A stretch of 64,000 nt of DNA from Angiostrongylus vasorum (taxonomy: Eukaryota > Nematoda > Chromadorea > Rhabditida > Metastrongylidae): NCBI GenBank assembly GCA_018806985.1, contig JADANN010000192.1:744001-808000 (forward strand), read 5' to 3'. This document shows positions 54,420-64,000 of this stretch, piece after piece; within the stretch, counting starts at the first letter, position 1; each line of letters begins with the position of its first letter. The translations under genes were made by a program, and so were the position numbers. The notes beneath the pieces are model-generated. The model was given only the letters and a program-made list of their open reading frames with translations. It made no database searches and had not been told where the DNA came from.

Positions 54420-55985
54420 AGTTTTATAAAATGCCTTTTGAACTGTTGTATTCGTCACGTTGGAAGAGGAATGGAAGAGCTTCTACGAGCGAGCCGCTCG
54501 TACTGTGGAGGATAAAATGTCGAATCAAGAGGAGTTCAGATGGATAGTGACAGGAAATTGCATGAAATAAGCTTGTTTTTTATTTACTATCTGTTGCTTC
54601 ATGCACATTTCAAAAAGTTAAGACTTACTCAAAAGTTCAAAGACACATCAAGTCAATACAGAACCAGCTGAGAGAACGGTGAAACGAAGGACCCGCATGG
54701 TGTGGTCGTGAACGCGTTAGCCCCCGGAAAGGGTAACAGCGCGTTCGTTCCCCCACCGCATTCACCTGCGGCCCAGAGTTCTGCAAATATCTCAGCATCA
54801 TTATAGTTGAGTCACAGCATTTTGTCTCCAAGAATTTTTGGTGGAAGAACCCTCTCTCATATGTAGACAATGAGATATGTGGTTAATTACTAAGCACACG
54901 TGTCAGTCAATTGTGATAATTTATAGCTCATGTTGCCCGAAAAAAGGCAATACATAAAAATTTCAGGGCCGAATTCGAGCAATCTTTCTAGCAAAAGGTT
55001 TCCAGCCATTTTCCAATGAAATCTCAATGTTAGGTCTAAACGAAAAGGGTAGATTTTCTTAAAGCACTTGTTGAACGCACTGTCGCTGACGAAATTTTTG
55101 TGTTTCAGTAATAAAAAATGTGGATTGATTTTACGATAGGAAACAGAATCCCGCAAACTGTAAATGAAAGCGATTGTTGAGTCAGCTTTGAAACACCATA
55201 TTTTCTCTCTTCTGTGATGTTTTCGCAAGGTGTACGGTGATACTGTATGGATATCCCACAAAACACAGATTCCTATTCCATTCCTAACTGGTACACTTAG
55301 TGCCTCACTTTGCACAGCATAGTTAAAGGTTAAGCGAAAACAACGAACGTCAACGACCGTGAACAATTAATGCAAAAAACAACCTCGTGTCTGCTCTTTA
55401 AGAAATCACTGAATTAGTGATCAGCGTCGTGGTACATAGAAAGCCGGTGCTGGGGATTACAAAAGTCGCATTCGTACTTGTTCTAAGAGGCATGTAGCCT
55501 TGGACAATAGGCACCATTTTTTCTGCCTTGCCTCTATATCTCTAGCTATCACAATTTAGTGAAGGGATTAGATCACACATGGCCATATTTTGCTGAGAAT
55601 ACATGCACAAGTCACAAATCTCTCCATAGGATTCCATGCCGAGTAGTCAAGATGCAACCTAACGCGTCCCCAGGAGACGGGCAGGAAGTTAGTTGTGGGA
55701 TCAAATCCGACCCTGTGTTATATGGGGCACAGGTGTTCCATGGGATGGACCTGTTGTTTATTCCTTGACGATCTGACGGACACCTTCTGTGTTTACGTAG
55801 ACATGTTTGTGCATGCTTGAGTGGGAGGGTTCTCGTTTAAGCAAACTGTGTGCTACATTTTAGTTTAGAGAAGTCCACAACCATTTGAATGAAAGTACAT
55901 GGTAGGTGGTTTAGAGTAGCTTTCAACAAAGCTCTTACTCTGTGAAAGACTGGCAAGTTATTCATGAGCGTAACGACTGACCGAC
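54420..55985 (+). mobile_element. RTE-C 5' region (right arm), longer than in the left arm
   Basis: Partner of 37745-39035. Beyond about 55,718 it continues with GTTCCATGGGATGGACCTGT, GACATGTTTGTGCATGCTTG and CTGGCAAGTTATTCATGAGC, matching RTE-A 4110-4370 and RTE-B 41310-41560. This proves that the 1.2-kb block is the 5' part of an RTE and that the left arm lost this piece. Confidence 0.78.
54655..54805 (+). mobile_element. SINE-2 inside RTE-C (right arm)
   Basis: Partner of 38635-38805, forward orientation: CCGCATGGTGTGGTCGTGAA, AACAGCGCGTTCGTTCCCCC, TTCTGCAAATATCTCAGCAT. Confidence 0.82.
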
Positions 55986-56289
55986 TTGTATTTTTTTGTC
56001 CCAGAGGATGCGAAAGAGAGAAGCATTGGCCAAATAAGCCGTTTTACTTCTGTTAGTTTCTTAATCCAGGAAAACATTTTCGAGAAAGTATTAAGTTGCT
56101 CAGAAATAAGTGAGCGTTTAAGAACACTTATTGTTTTGGTGTGTTTTTGCCAATACAGTATTCCTCATGCCTTGCAACATTATCTGTCATTAAAAAGCTG
56201 ACTGTACTTTACGCCTTTTTATCCATTTTTTCAAGATTTCGTTAAAAATTAAATTTTTTTGACTAATTTTTGGGGCATTGTAATTTCAG

Positions 56290-57190
56290 ATGTTAAAAGC
56301 CAATTTTCTTCAGATTTTATTTTATGAGTTCAAACTCGGTCGTAGAGTAGCAAAGACGGCTCGAATCACTGACGAATTTTAGGATGAAGTTAGTGGTGGT
56401 GAATCAACAGTGCGAACAAGGTTCCGGAAATCCCGATCTTGTGATTTCAACCTCGAAGATACTACGGAAGACCTCGGACGTGCCAATGAACTTGAGGACG
56501 ACGAACTGAAGGCACTAATGGAAGCAAACACGCGAACAACTGTTCGAGAGCTTGCAAAAGAGCTTGGCCTAAACAGAGGAACGCTTTCGGCTCACTTTAA
56601 TCACATACGAAAGAAAAACTCGACAAGTGGGTGTCTCAAAAAATTAAACAACAATTAAAAAAAATCGCCGTTTTGAAGTGTCGCCTGCTCTTTTTCTGCG
56701 CAACAAAAACGACTCTTTTCTTGATCGAATTGTGATGTGCGACGAGAAGTTGATTCTGGACGACAATCGGCTAAGTTATGCGCAACGGTTGCATTGCGAT
56801 CAGGCTCCACAGCATTCCCTGATGCCGAAATCGCTTCAAAAAAGGTTAGGGAGACTGTTTGTGGTCAGCACCAGCATTACGGAAAAGAACCAATTCTAGT
56901 CAACGACAACGCCTGGCCTCACGTTGCGGAACCAGCTCTGCAGAAGTTAAACGAGTTGTGCTACGAAACTTTGCCTTATCCGCATATTCAACAGACCTCT
57001 CGTCTACCGACTATCACATCTTCAAGCACCTTGACAACTTCCTGCGCGAGGAATGATTCGCCAACCACGATGACGCAAAAAGTGCCTTCAACGAACTCAT
57101 CGCTTCCAGAATTCCAGAATTTTGTGCGACTGAAATAAATAAACTTGATTCTTGTTGAAAAAATGTGTGGATAAAGTGGTTTTATTTTGA
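56290..57190 (+). pseudogene. mariner-family transposase, broken
   Basis: A DDD transposase in several frames. Helix-turn-helix part: ELEDDELKALMEANTRTTVR with ELAKELGLNRGTLSAHFNHI (~56490-56610). First catalytic Asp in RIVMCDEKLILDDN (~56730). Second in VNDNAWPHVAE (~56900). Third in STDLSSTDYHIFKHLDNFL (~57000), which corresponds to the D34D spacing of mariners. The stretch between the first and second Asp is much too short, indicating an internal deletion, and frames shift at least twice. Terminal inverted repeats were not found with confidence. Mariners are known from hookworms. Present only in the right arm. Confidence 0.83.
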
Positions 57191-57620
57191 TTACTAGGGT
57201 TTTGTTTCAAGCACGTTATGACGCTTTAAATAATGTGGTTAGAAACGCTCATTTATTTCCGCTGCAACCTTAATACTGACTTTTTGTTAGCTTTCTGTGC
57301 GTCTCAAGGAACACTTGGAGTTCTTTTGGACGAATTTATACTCACTCGTTTTCCAATTATTTCACGGTAACCTATTTCTACCATAGAACTCACCTAAGCA
57401 CATATACGTGCGCATAATATTAGGGAGTGTGCCAAGTAGTACGTCACCTTAGTGGAGCCGCGAAAACGAGTCTATCGCTGAAACGACGAGCATACTGGGA
57501 CAAATACAAAGCCTTCTTTGTTTATCGTTTAATTCCCAGACCAAATTGATATTGTATGTGAATTTCCACCCGACGCGAGCCCATGGCGATCCGCATGGTA
57601 ATCTGAGTCATTGTGAAAAT
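57191..57620. other. unique right-arm segment, nothing recognised
   Basis: Lies within the ~2.4 kb absent from the left arm. No gene or repeat recognised. Confidence 0.35.
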
Positions 57621-57930
57621 TAATGAGATACTAATAAATAAAGGACAAAGCTCTCGGCATTGATCAATCTCTGAAAGATGCGCCATACATTCGACTTCAT
57701 TAAGCATCATTTAGAGGTAATCGAATGCATATCTGGTCTTTACAATGACTCGCGGTGGCCTGTCGATGTATTCAGTCAGTGATGCTATCTTCCCAGGCAA
57801 GACTGGTACCAATTTGCCGAGCCCGAAGGGATGGAAGGCTTGGTGAGCGGGTCATGGGCGTTGGGATCGATTCCACGTGTGTGTTGAAGGGCGCCTCCGA
57901 CTACTGTGCAACACACGCCCTAATGAGATA
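57621..57930 (-). mobile_element. SINE-1 with 10-bp target-site duplication
   Basis: TAATGAGATA at 57621-57630 and again at 57921-57930 brackets a complete reverse SINE-1 (tail ATAAATAAAGGACAAAGCTC, head complement CAACACACGCCC). One of the clearest insertions in the window; absent from the left arm. Confidence 0.9.
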
Positions 57931-58159
57931 TCACCGCACTTAATGCAGATGTATTACGAGAATGAAACTCTGCGAATTTCCTCAGCTTGTTCAACGGTTG
58001 CTTCCATTTCTAGCTATCACGTTCTACTCCTTTCCATAAAATCATCTAGCTTTTCCTTTCATGAAAAGGACGTGTGAGCATTGAGAAAGGTGTCCAATTC
58101 CAACATTAGTGAATTTAAAACACCACATATAATTCCCAGGATCGACTTTCTATTAACCT

Positions 58160-59150
58160 CGGCACTGGAATATGAATGCGTCGCTTTCTGTTCAGCAATC
58201 GCGAGGTTGTTAAACAGCATACATTTACTTCCATAGAAAAACACAATGCAATACAACAGTAGCTGACGTTTCGGCAGTATCGCCTTCTTCAGAGCCTGGA
58301 AGGGTGTACTGATGTACAATTTCATTAGGCCAAACGCTTCAATAACACTTACTAAAAAGACGAAAAAACTCTATGGTAATTACATGGTCAACAGCTTCTC
58401 GAAACACTCACCGCTTTTTTACGTGACTTCCAATGAGGAGATTAGAACAGCTGATTAAAGTCGCATATGGTTGATGACTGCACCATACCACATCAGAAAC
58501 TGATGCGAACATACGGGGTCAGGTCGTGTATGACCTCTGGGCATTCATCGCTGCTATTCATTGTAGGGATTTTCGGCATCTATCCAAAAAGCCTCAGAAG
58601 TTTTCGCGCTGGTGTTTAAGTCTCCTGTGCAAGGATTTTGACTTTTACTTCAAAATCGTCTCCGCTATTCTTTTGTGTCCTATGCGTTCCTAGGGGGGGT
58701 ACTTTGTCTTAGTTTTCGTTTGCCATCTAGGTGTTCTTTTATATGGATACACAAAGGTCTGCCCGTTTCGCCAATATATTCATCTCCACAATTATTACAA
58801 GAAAGAAGGTATATCGTACCTGAACTCATGCATTCACCGTCCCTGCCGTAAGGGCAAATTACGCAATTTGTTGTTTCACATAGACGGTCATACAGGCGGT
58901 TACGAACTAACTGACGACGTAGAGTAGCCGGTGGTATTTCAACTATCGCTACCGAATCCTCTAGACCTGCCCTTTTTAAGCATCGTTGAATAGCTACGCT
59001 TACTTCACCGTTAATAAAGGGCAACATAAACGGGACTTTCTTTTGGCCAAGTGTTTCCCTTGGGCGCGTCGCTCTCCTTCTAATCTTATCTCGTGGGGTT
59101 ACTATTTCGTAGCCATTGGAGATCGCTACTTGCCAGCCATGTCGCGCCAT
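58160..59150 (-). mobile_element. Penelope-like element with GIY-YIG (right arm)
   Basis: Partner of 36700-37665. Here the frame is open from MARHGWQVAISNGYEIVTPR through LPFINGEVSVAIQRCLKRA, the Cys cluster and GDEYIGETGRPLCIHIKEHL, for 156 residues. It then shifts in a G7 run (58693-58699; six bases in the left arm). The terminal hammerhead-like motif is at 58,262-58,300. The RT is missing, as in the left arm. Confidence 0.85.
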
Positions 59151-59489
59151 TCTTCCTTTAGTTCCCTAGTTGTGCACAAAGAGGGCGCTTGTGAGAAACA
59201 GGTTTCAGAAATTTCGAAAAAAAATTTCGAACTAAGCCCTTTCCCTGCGGAACTCGAATAATTTCCATCGTGCCCAAAACCTCGAAATAAGCGTTTTCCG
59301 AGCGAAACTCTCGAATAAAGAAGGAGAAGAAGTTGCTGTCGACACCACAGTGTACAACTTTTATTCCGACTCTTGCAAATATCCTAACATCATCGTGGTT
59401 GTATTCCACATAACAGATTGGTAAAGCAGGATTTCCATAAGGATTTTGTAGACACCACACCTAAACAATAGTTTTCGGTCATAGAAAAC

Positions 59490-59930
59490 CATTGGCGGCA
59501 TCATTTACCTTCTTTACTTTCCAATATCCTCGCACAGGAGACTAAAACACCAACGAGCAAACTTCTTGAGGCTTTTTGGATAAATGCCAAAAACCCCACA
59601 ATGAATAGCAGGAAGGAATGCCCAGAGGTCACTCGCGACATGGCCCCGTATCTTTGAATCAATTTCTAATGTGGGGTGGTGCAGTCGTCAGCCATATGCG
59701 GCTATAATCAGCTGTTCTAATCTTTCTCAATGGAAGTCACGGAAAAAAGCGGTGTTTCGAGAAGCTGTTGATAATTGCCGTAAAGTTTTTCGTTTTTTTG
59801 TGTTATTGACATACCCTTCCAGGTTCTGAAAAAGGCGATACTGCCGAAACGTCAACTACTGTTGTATTGTATTGTGTTTTTCAATTCAAGTTTGTATGCT
59901 ATGCTGTATAACAACCTCGCGATTGCTCAA
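59490..59930 (+). mobile_element. PLE 3' end (right arm)
   Basis: Partner of 35881-36335: GAGGCTTTTTGGATAAATGC, then TTCTGAAAAAGGCGATACTG and CCGAAACGTCAACTACTG at about 59,825-59,860. Confidence 0.72.
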
Positions 59931-59959
59931 CAAGAAAACGACGCAGCCACAATAATTGC

Positions 59960-60490
59960 ACACCATTGCTAAAACCCAAAAAGGAAAGGCAGTCTCCTGT
60001 TTTCTCTTTTAGCATAGCTAGGCTAAGAAGTATTACAGAGGAACGGTGGAGCTTCTCTGGGGCCAAAAACTGTGTTTATACATTTAGAAGGGGAGAAAAA
60101 CAAAGCAAAATCCAAGTCCGTGGCCCATTCCAACAGTTGACGTCAGCTGCACCAAAGCTCATCGCGTTTCCGAAATTTGCCAAATTTCCCGTGGAAAGGA
60201 GGAAGTGTTTTGTTCGATTCTCAACAAATACACAACGACTCAGCACAGGAAGCATCTAAAACGTTGCTCGGATGGCAGGTGAGCAAATTCTCTGTGAAAT
60301 CCGAAATGCGTATAAATGACATCGAGTGACAGTCTCAGCACAACTGCCATCTGTGACCGCAGACCTGTCTTCTTTTCCATTGTGTTTTCTGTTGTCTTTT
60401 CTTGCAAAACTAAGCACTTACGATTCACTCTGAGCGGGTGGAGCGCCTGATTATTTGCTACCATGGTCAAAAAGTCTTAAGAATCTCTAC
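59960..60490 (-). repeat. astacin-upstream module (right arm)
   Basis: Partner of 35330-35880, almost identical; lies between the PLE pair and SINE-2, upstream of the right astacin gene. Confidence 0.65.
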
Positions 60491-60564
60491 CGGTAATCGC
60501 ATTCCAATCAACTGATTATTGTTTGTGCACAACTTAAAGTGTTTTAGTGGTAATTTTAAACAAT

Positions 60565-60725
60565 AGTTCTTTGAAACAACCACAATGATGCTTAGACATT
60601 TGCAAAACTCCGGACTGCAGGTGCCTGCCGTGGGGAACGAACGCGCCATTATCCTTTCCGGGGGGCTAACGCGTGCACCACCACACCATGTTGGTCTTTC
60701 GCATCCCCTTTCTCTCGGCTAGTGC
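60565..60725 (-). mobile_element. SINE-2 copy (right arm)
   Basis: Partner of 35095-35260, reverse orientation (GGGGGGCTAACGCGTGCACC, CACCATGTTGGTCTTTCGCA). Confidence 0.8.
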
Positions 60726-60878
60726 TATCGGTCTGATTTTCAGTTTTTGATTTTTGATTAACTAATCAGCGAGGTGTAAGATTAAAGGGATTAGCAGTTT
60801 CGCAAAGACTTGAGACTGTCAGTAACTTTTCCACAATTTTCCTTCATATAGGATTCAGTGAATTCAGAGTATTCAGGG

Positions 60879-63632
60879 ATGAGTATCGTCCTACTTCTCG
60901 CAGCTTCTATCGTATTGACGTGTTGTGGGTTAGTCGATGCCGGGGGTTAAAATGAATGGTTTCACATCTGGTCGTCAAGATGGTCAGAAAGCCAAACAGA
61001 GCAAACTCACAGAGTTTGAGGTGAGAAGTCAATTGAGACGCACTCTGAGATATGCATGCGTTTAGACCGAAAGGCTGCTTAGAATTTGCGGCATTTCAGA
61101 GATATTCAGGAAAAATTGGTTGATGGATCGACAAAGAATATTAGCCAGTGACTTAGTATGATGTTCAACCACTCTCCAGCTTTTTCGACTTTGTTAAATC
61201 AATACAACCTTCTTCATTTTATAGGAAATGCCGACGGAACCAATGGATTACGACCAAATCTTTAACAAATCGATCTGCAAAATCAATGCAAGAGGTAGAG
61301 GTGGACGGGCTCTGTTCCAAAGTGAAATCATCCTAACAGAGTATTTTAGTACATAGAAAACATGGTGCTCTTGCGATTCTTGGATAACTTCGATAGGGAT
61401 TTATTTGTTAAAGAGAAAAGAGAGGCAAATTTTCAGGGCTCTTACCGTAACGTAATAGGTGCTCGTACGAAGAAACAAGTGTTGAGGAAGGATGCTGCAG
61501 AGAACTCGACGTGGGACAACGGGGTTTTCTATACGTTCAACACATCGGGTTCGTTTGTCTTATCTGAAAGTGAGAAAAGTGCCAGTTTTGCCTCTAATAG
61601 TTTAAGAGTGATACTATTTCTTAGATGTACATAAAAAAGTAAAGAGCAAATTGTAACGATAACGGCGATTATTAAAATTATCAATAACGATAGAAGCGAT
61701 AACAATGGAGTAGCAAACCACTGACGATAAGACTTAGTAATTTTTTTCTCCATTTTACGCGACCAGTCATTACATTTGCTGTGCGGATCCTAACACTTCT
61801 TGCATTCGATTCGTTTCCTCGCATCCGACATCTACAGTGATCTTCGAACACTTCAATTGTTGTTCCAGCTGTAGCTTGAGGATTTTGTCTTGCTCATGGT
61901 AGAGTGCTGGACGAGTCAGTTCTTCTTGCAATCTTGGAGAAGGCCCAGCTAAGGCGTTCGCACTTGGACTGGAAACCAGCGTTGGGGGCTGGGATCGAAC
62001 TAGCGCCTTTGCTTCCTCTGATCGGCGACCTCACTAACCGCTGCACTGTCCCCGTCTCTAAATCTTAGTAATAGTGGCTGTAATACTTTCTTGCCTTTAA
62101 ATTCATTCAATCCTACGGTTTAAATTTCAAAGTTTCAGATCCTGTAGCGCAGAATTTGTTCAAAATGGCCGCAAAGATTTGGAATGATGCCACTTGTGTC
62201 GACTTTGTGGAAGACAGAAATGGTTCGCCTCATATACCATGGCAAGCAGACGAAATTCTCTTTAAATCAGTTGCTTGCAGCTGAGGATAAGGTGGTTGTG
62301 GTCAAGGACACGGTATCTTATGCCGACATTGGTCGGCTTGGTGGAGATCAACTGCTCTCCATGGGGGAACGCAATCCGACGGTGCAACGCATTCAATATA
62401 TAGAAGATGTTTTAATAATTGTTATTACCTTAGTATTTATCTGTAACAAAGTAGCTCCACGATTCAGTTGGGAGCTGGTGTGCATGAGATTGGCCATATT
62501 CTTGGATTACTGCATACAATGTCACGATATGATCGCGACGATTACATTAGAATCAACGAGCAAAACGTGGACGTGGGTCTTTGTGAAAACAACAGTGACT
62601 GACATGTATGGATACACTATTCAAAATATTCATTTAGCCGGCTCAGTTGGTAGAGTTTGAAAAAGTGTCCGAGAGATGCATCGATGTTTATGGAATGACA
62701 TACGATTACGGCAGTATAATGCACTATGGGGAGCTGAGGTTTGAAGCATGTTCTTGAGGTTTTTGCCAGGTTCGCAAGTATTCTCGTCTTTGCCAGTTTC
62801 TCGTTTAACCGGCGGCCAACCATGGTGGCAGTGGATCTTCGTTATCAAAAGACCATGGGATCACATCTGATTTCCTTCTCCGATGTCTACATGATTAATG
62901 AACACTACGAATGCAATGGTTGAACCTTCTATAACCTCGGTGAAGAATCTAATAAGTCGTTAGGTTTTAATCTTTAGCAAAATGCAACAAGTCCACATCA
63001 GCCAAATGTGTGAATGAAGGATATCCTCACCCTCGAAACTGTTCCACATGTATTTGTCCTGGTGGCTACGGCGGAAGACTATGTGATCAACGGGTACGGA
63101 GAGCTGATAAGAATGTATGATGAACAAGAAAAATAAACTCGTTCTAGCCACCGGGATGTGGAGCGGATCTCACGGCGACAAATGAGACGCGATCGGTCGA
63201 GTACAGACTAGGTTCTGGATCCGAACTCCGTGATCTGTTCGATCTTTGCAATTATATGATTTTGGTACGGTTTTCTGGATAAGACTTATCTATTCTTAAG
63301 ACTGAGATTAAGTCGCCATTAAGGCGCCTGAAGGAAAGAAAATAGAGGTAGCAGTTCACTCGATCCCTCGTTCATATGACCTTCCTGGATGTCGAAAAGG
63401 CGGTGTCGAAGTGAAAGCCCAAAAAGACCAGAAGTTAACTGGCTACCGGTGAGAGCGAAATCTCGAAAATTTCTAGGTCATACCACATGTTTGGACGTTT
63501 TTTTTTCAGTTTTTTGCTCGAGGAGGGGGCAGTGGAGGTCCCATTGTGTCCAATTCTAGCCGCTTGCCTGTGATCATATTCAACAGGCTCGGTGCAATGA
63601 ATGGAAGCTTCACGTATCGTTACATCAATTAG
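60879..63632 (+). pseudogene. astacin-like metalloprotease (NAS type) with EGF and CUB, right copy; mosaic
   Basis: Plus-strand paralogue of the left gene. Exon 1 (ATG 60879) and the start of exon 2 (61225-61261) are nearly identical to the left copy; downstream exons are clearly diverged. Order: signal peptide and propeptide; RTKK|QVL (left: RTKR) with WDNGVFYTF (~61.5 kb); WNDATCVDF (~62.19 kb); SYADIGRLGGDQLLSMGERN (~62.33 kb); zinc motif HEIGHILGLLH and SRYDRDDY (~62.5 kb); YDYGSIMHYG (~62.7 kb); YMINEHYECN (~62.9 kb); [18 protein letters not shown] (~63.05 kb); CUB (IKAPEGKK-like; LPVIIFNR), TAG at 63630-63632. A fifth G at 60942-60946 (four in the left and spacer copies) breaks exon 1, and a G run near 63,525-63,530 probably breaks the last exon. 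Catalytic residues are kept; C64 and C84 of astacin numbering are missing. Pseudogene, or functional with base errors. Confidence 0.8.
61935..62065 (-). mobile_element. SINE-4: tRNA-like insertion in an astacin intron
   Basis: On the minus strand GGGGACAGTGCAGCGGTTAG (A-box-like) is followed by GCGCTAGTTCGATCCCAGCC (B-box-like GTTCGATCCC). The spacing and box order are those of a tRNA gene, but no cloverleaf closes and no copy is seen elsewhere in the window. It lies in an intron of the right astacin gene and is missing from the left copy. Confidence 0.5.
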
Positions 63633-63785
63633 GCTTGAGAAAGTCTTGATGTTTTTTTTTCAGAATGTTTTGAACACTCGCTTTTTTGCTTGCAACGAGA
63701 GAATTTCAAGAGAATTGTAATAAATATAATCATTTTTCGGCAGATTTAAGCAAGAATAACAATTCATTTGAGTGCCTGTGATCAT

Positions 63786-64000
63786 AAGGGCGCGTGTGGT
63801 GCAGTGGTCGGAGGCGCCCTGCGACACACACATGGGATCGATTCCCACGCCAATGGTTCACCAAATACTTCATTTCTCCGGGGTCGGCAATTTGGTACGA
63901 GACTTGTCTGGGAGGATAGCAGCACTGTCTCATGCATCGCTAGGCCACCGCGAGTCATTGTAAAGGCCAGATATGCATTCAATCATTTCTAAGCGACACT
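63786..64000 (+). mobile_element. SINE-1 copy, running off the window
   Basis: Full tRNA-like head (GGGCGCGTGTGGTGCAGTGG, GGGATCGATTCCCACG) and body; the tail lies outside the window. It inserted exactly where right-arm homology to the left flank ends by eye, and the left equivalent is an empty site. Confidence 0.85.

Larger units (their letters stand above)
49513..63785 (-). repeat. large inverted repeat, right arm
   Basis: Reverse-complement partner of 32250-43950, longer because of a ~2.4-kb segment (about 55,718-58,125) and a SINE-4 near 62.0 kb that the left arm lacks. Homology to the left flank continues to GAGTGCCTGTGATCATAAG at about 63,785, where a SINE-1 has inserted; the left arm has an empty site at the equivalent place (about 32,250). 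Confidence 0.93.

Noticed and set aside
62184..62660. 158-codon continuous frame over the right astacin gene
   Set aside because: It crosses an intron and changes register relative to the astacin motifs. The real coding runs in spliced exons that use other frames.
32250..63785. Inverted repeat as a read-through (missing-adapter) artefact
   Set aside because: The arms have different insertions and paralogue-level divergence outside the switch point, and there is a 5.6-kb spacer with its own content. A technical fold-back would be identical to its ends.
1..64000. CRISPR arrays, bacterial operons, rRNA genes
   Set aside because: No regularly spaced direct repeats, ribosome-binding-site-linked gene strings or rRNA signature segments were seen; the window is eukaryotic in character.

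Overview
This looks like nuclear DNA of a parasitic strongylid nematode. A hookworm-like worm is the best guess, but that is inference. The evidence is: AT-rich sequence with short introns and TTTCAG-type acceptors; secreted-protein genes with acceptors a few bases before the ATG; an astacin-EGF-CUB metalloprotease pair of nematode NAS architecture; and RTE, Penelope-like (PLE) and mariner elements, of which RTE and mariner elements are known from hookworms. No rRNA gene, canonical tRNA gene, CRISPR array or bacterial operon is visible.

Layout. 1-31.8 kb is repeat-dense intergenic sequence. It holds several small candidate host genes: two Tyr/Pro-rich paralogous exons at 10.03 and 18.56 kb inside a ~1.1 kb direct duplication, and small secreted-type peptides at 12.19, 13.99, 24.65, 27.27 and 29.00 kb. 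Dispersed among them are four SINE-like families. SINE-1 has a tRNA-like head and target-site duplications; SINE-2 and SINE-3 share one 3' tail; SINE-4 is seen once. There is also an unclassified GC-rich ~370-bp repeat (Rep-D, four copies), a nearly complete but broken RTE retrotransposon (3.9-7.5 kb), and PLE fragments with reverse transcriptase and GIY-YIG pieces (29.66-31.3 kb).

32.25-63.79 kb is one very large inverted repeat. The left arm is about 32,250-43,950, the spacer about 43,951-49,512, and the right arm about 49,513-63,785. Each arm carries, from outside in: an astacin-EGF-CUB gene (pointing outward), a SINE-2, a non-coding module, two PLE copies head to head, and two RTE 5' regions head to head. 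The inner ~9.4 kb of the left arm matches the right arm almost perfectly. Outside a sharp switch point inside an astacin exon (left ~34,562, right ~61,262) the arms are clearly diverged paralogues. The right astacin gene is therefore a mosaic. The right arm also has ~2.4 kb absent from the left, containing a dead mariner and a SINE-1. The spacer contains a second RTE fragment, a third copy of the astacin first exon, and two more copies of the module found upstream of the astacin genes.

Both astacin genes keep the zinc motif, Met-turn, EGF and CUB parts, but each contains apparent frameshifts at homopolymers. They are either recent pseudogenes or carry sequencing errors. Exon boundaries are estimates from splice motifs and family knowledge. 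All matches were read by eye; no alignment or database search was run.
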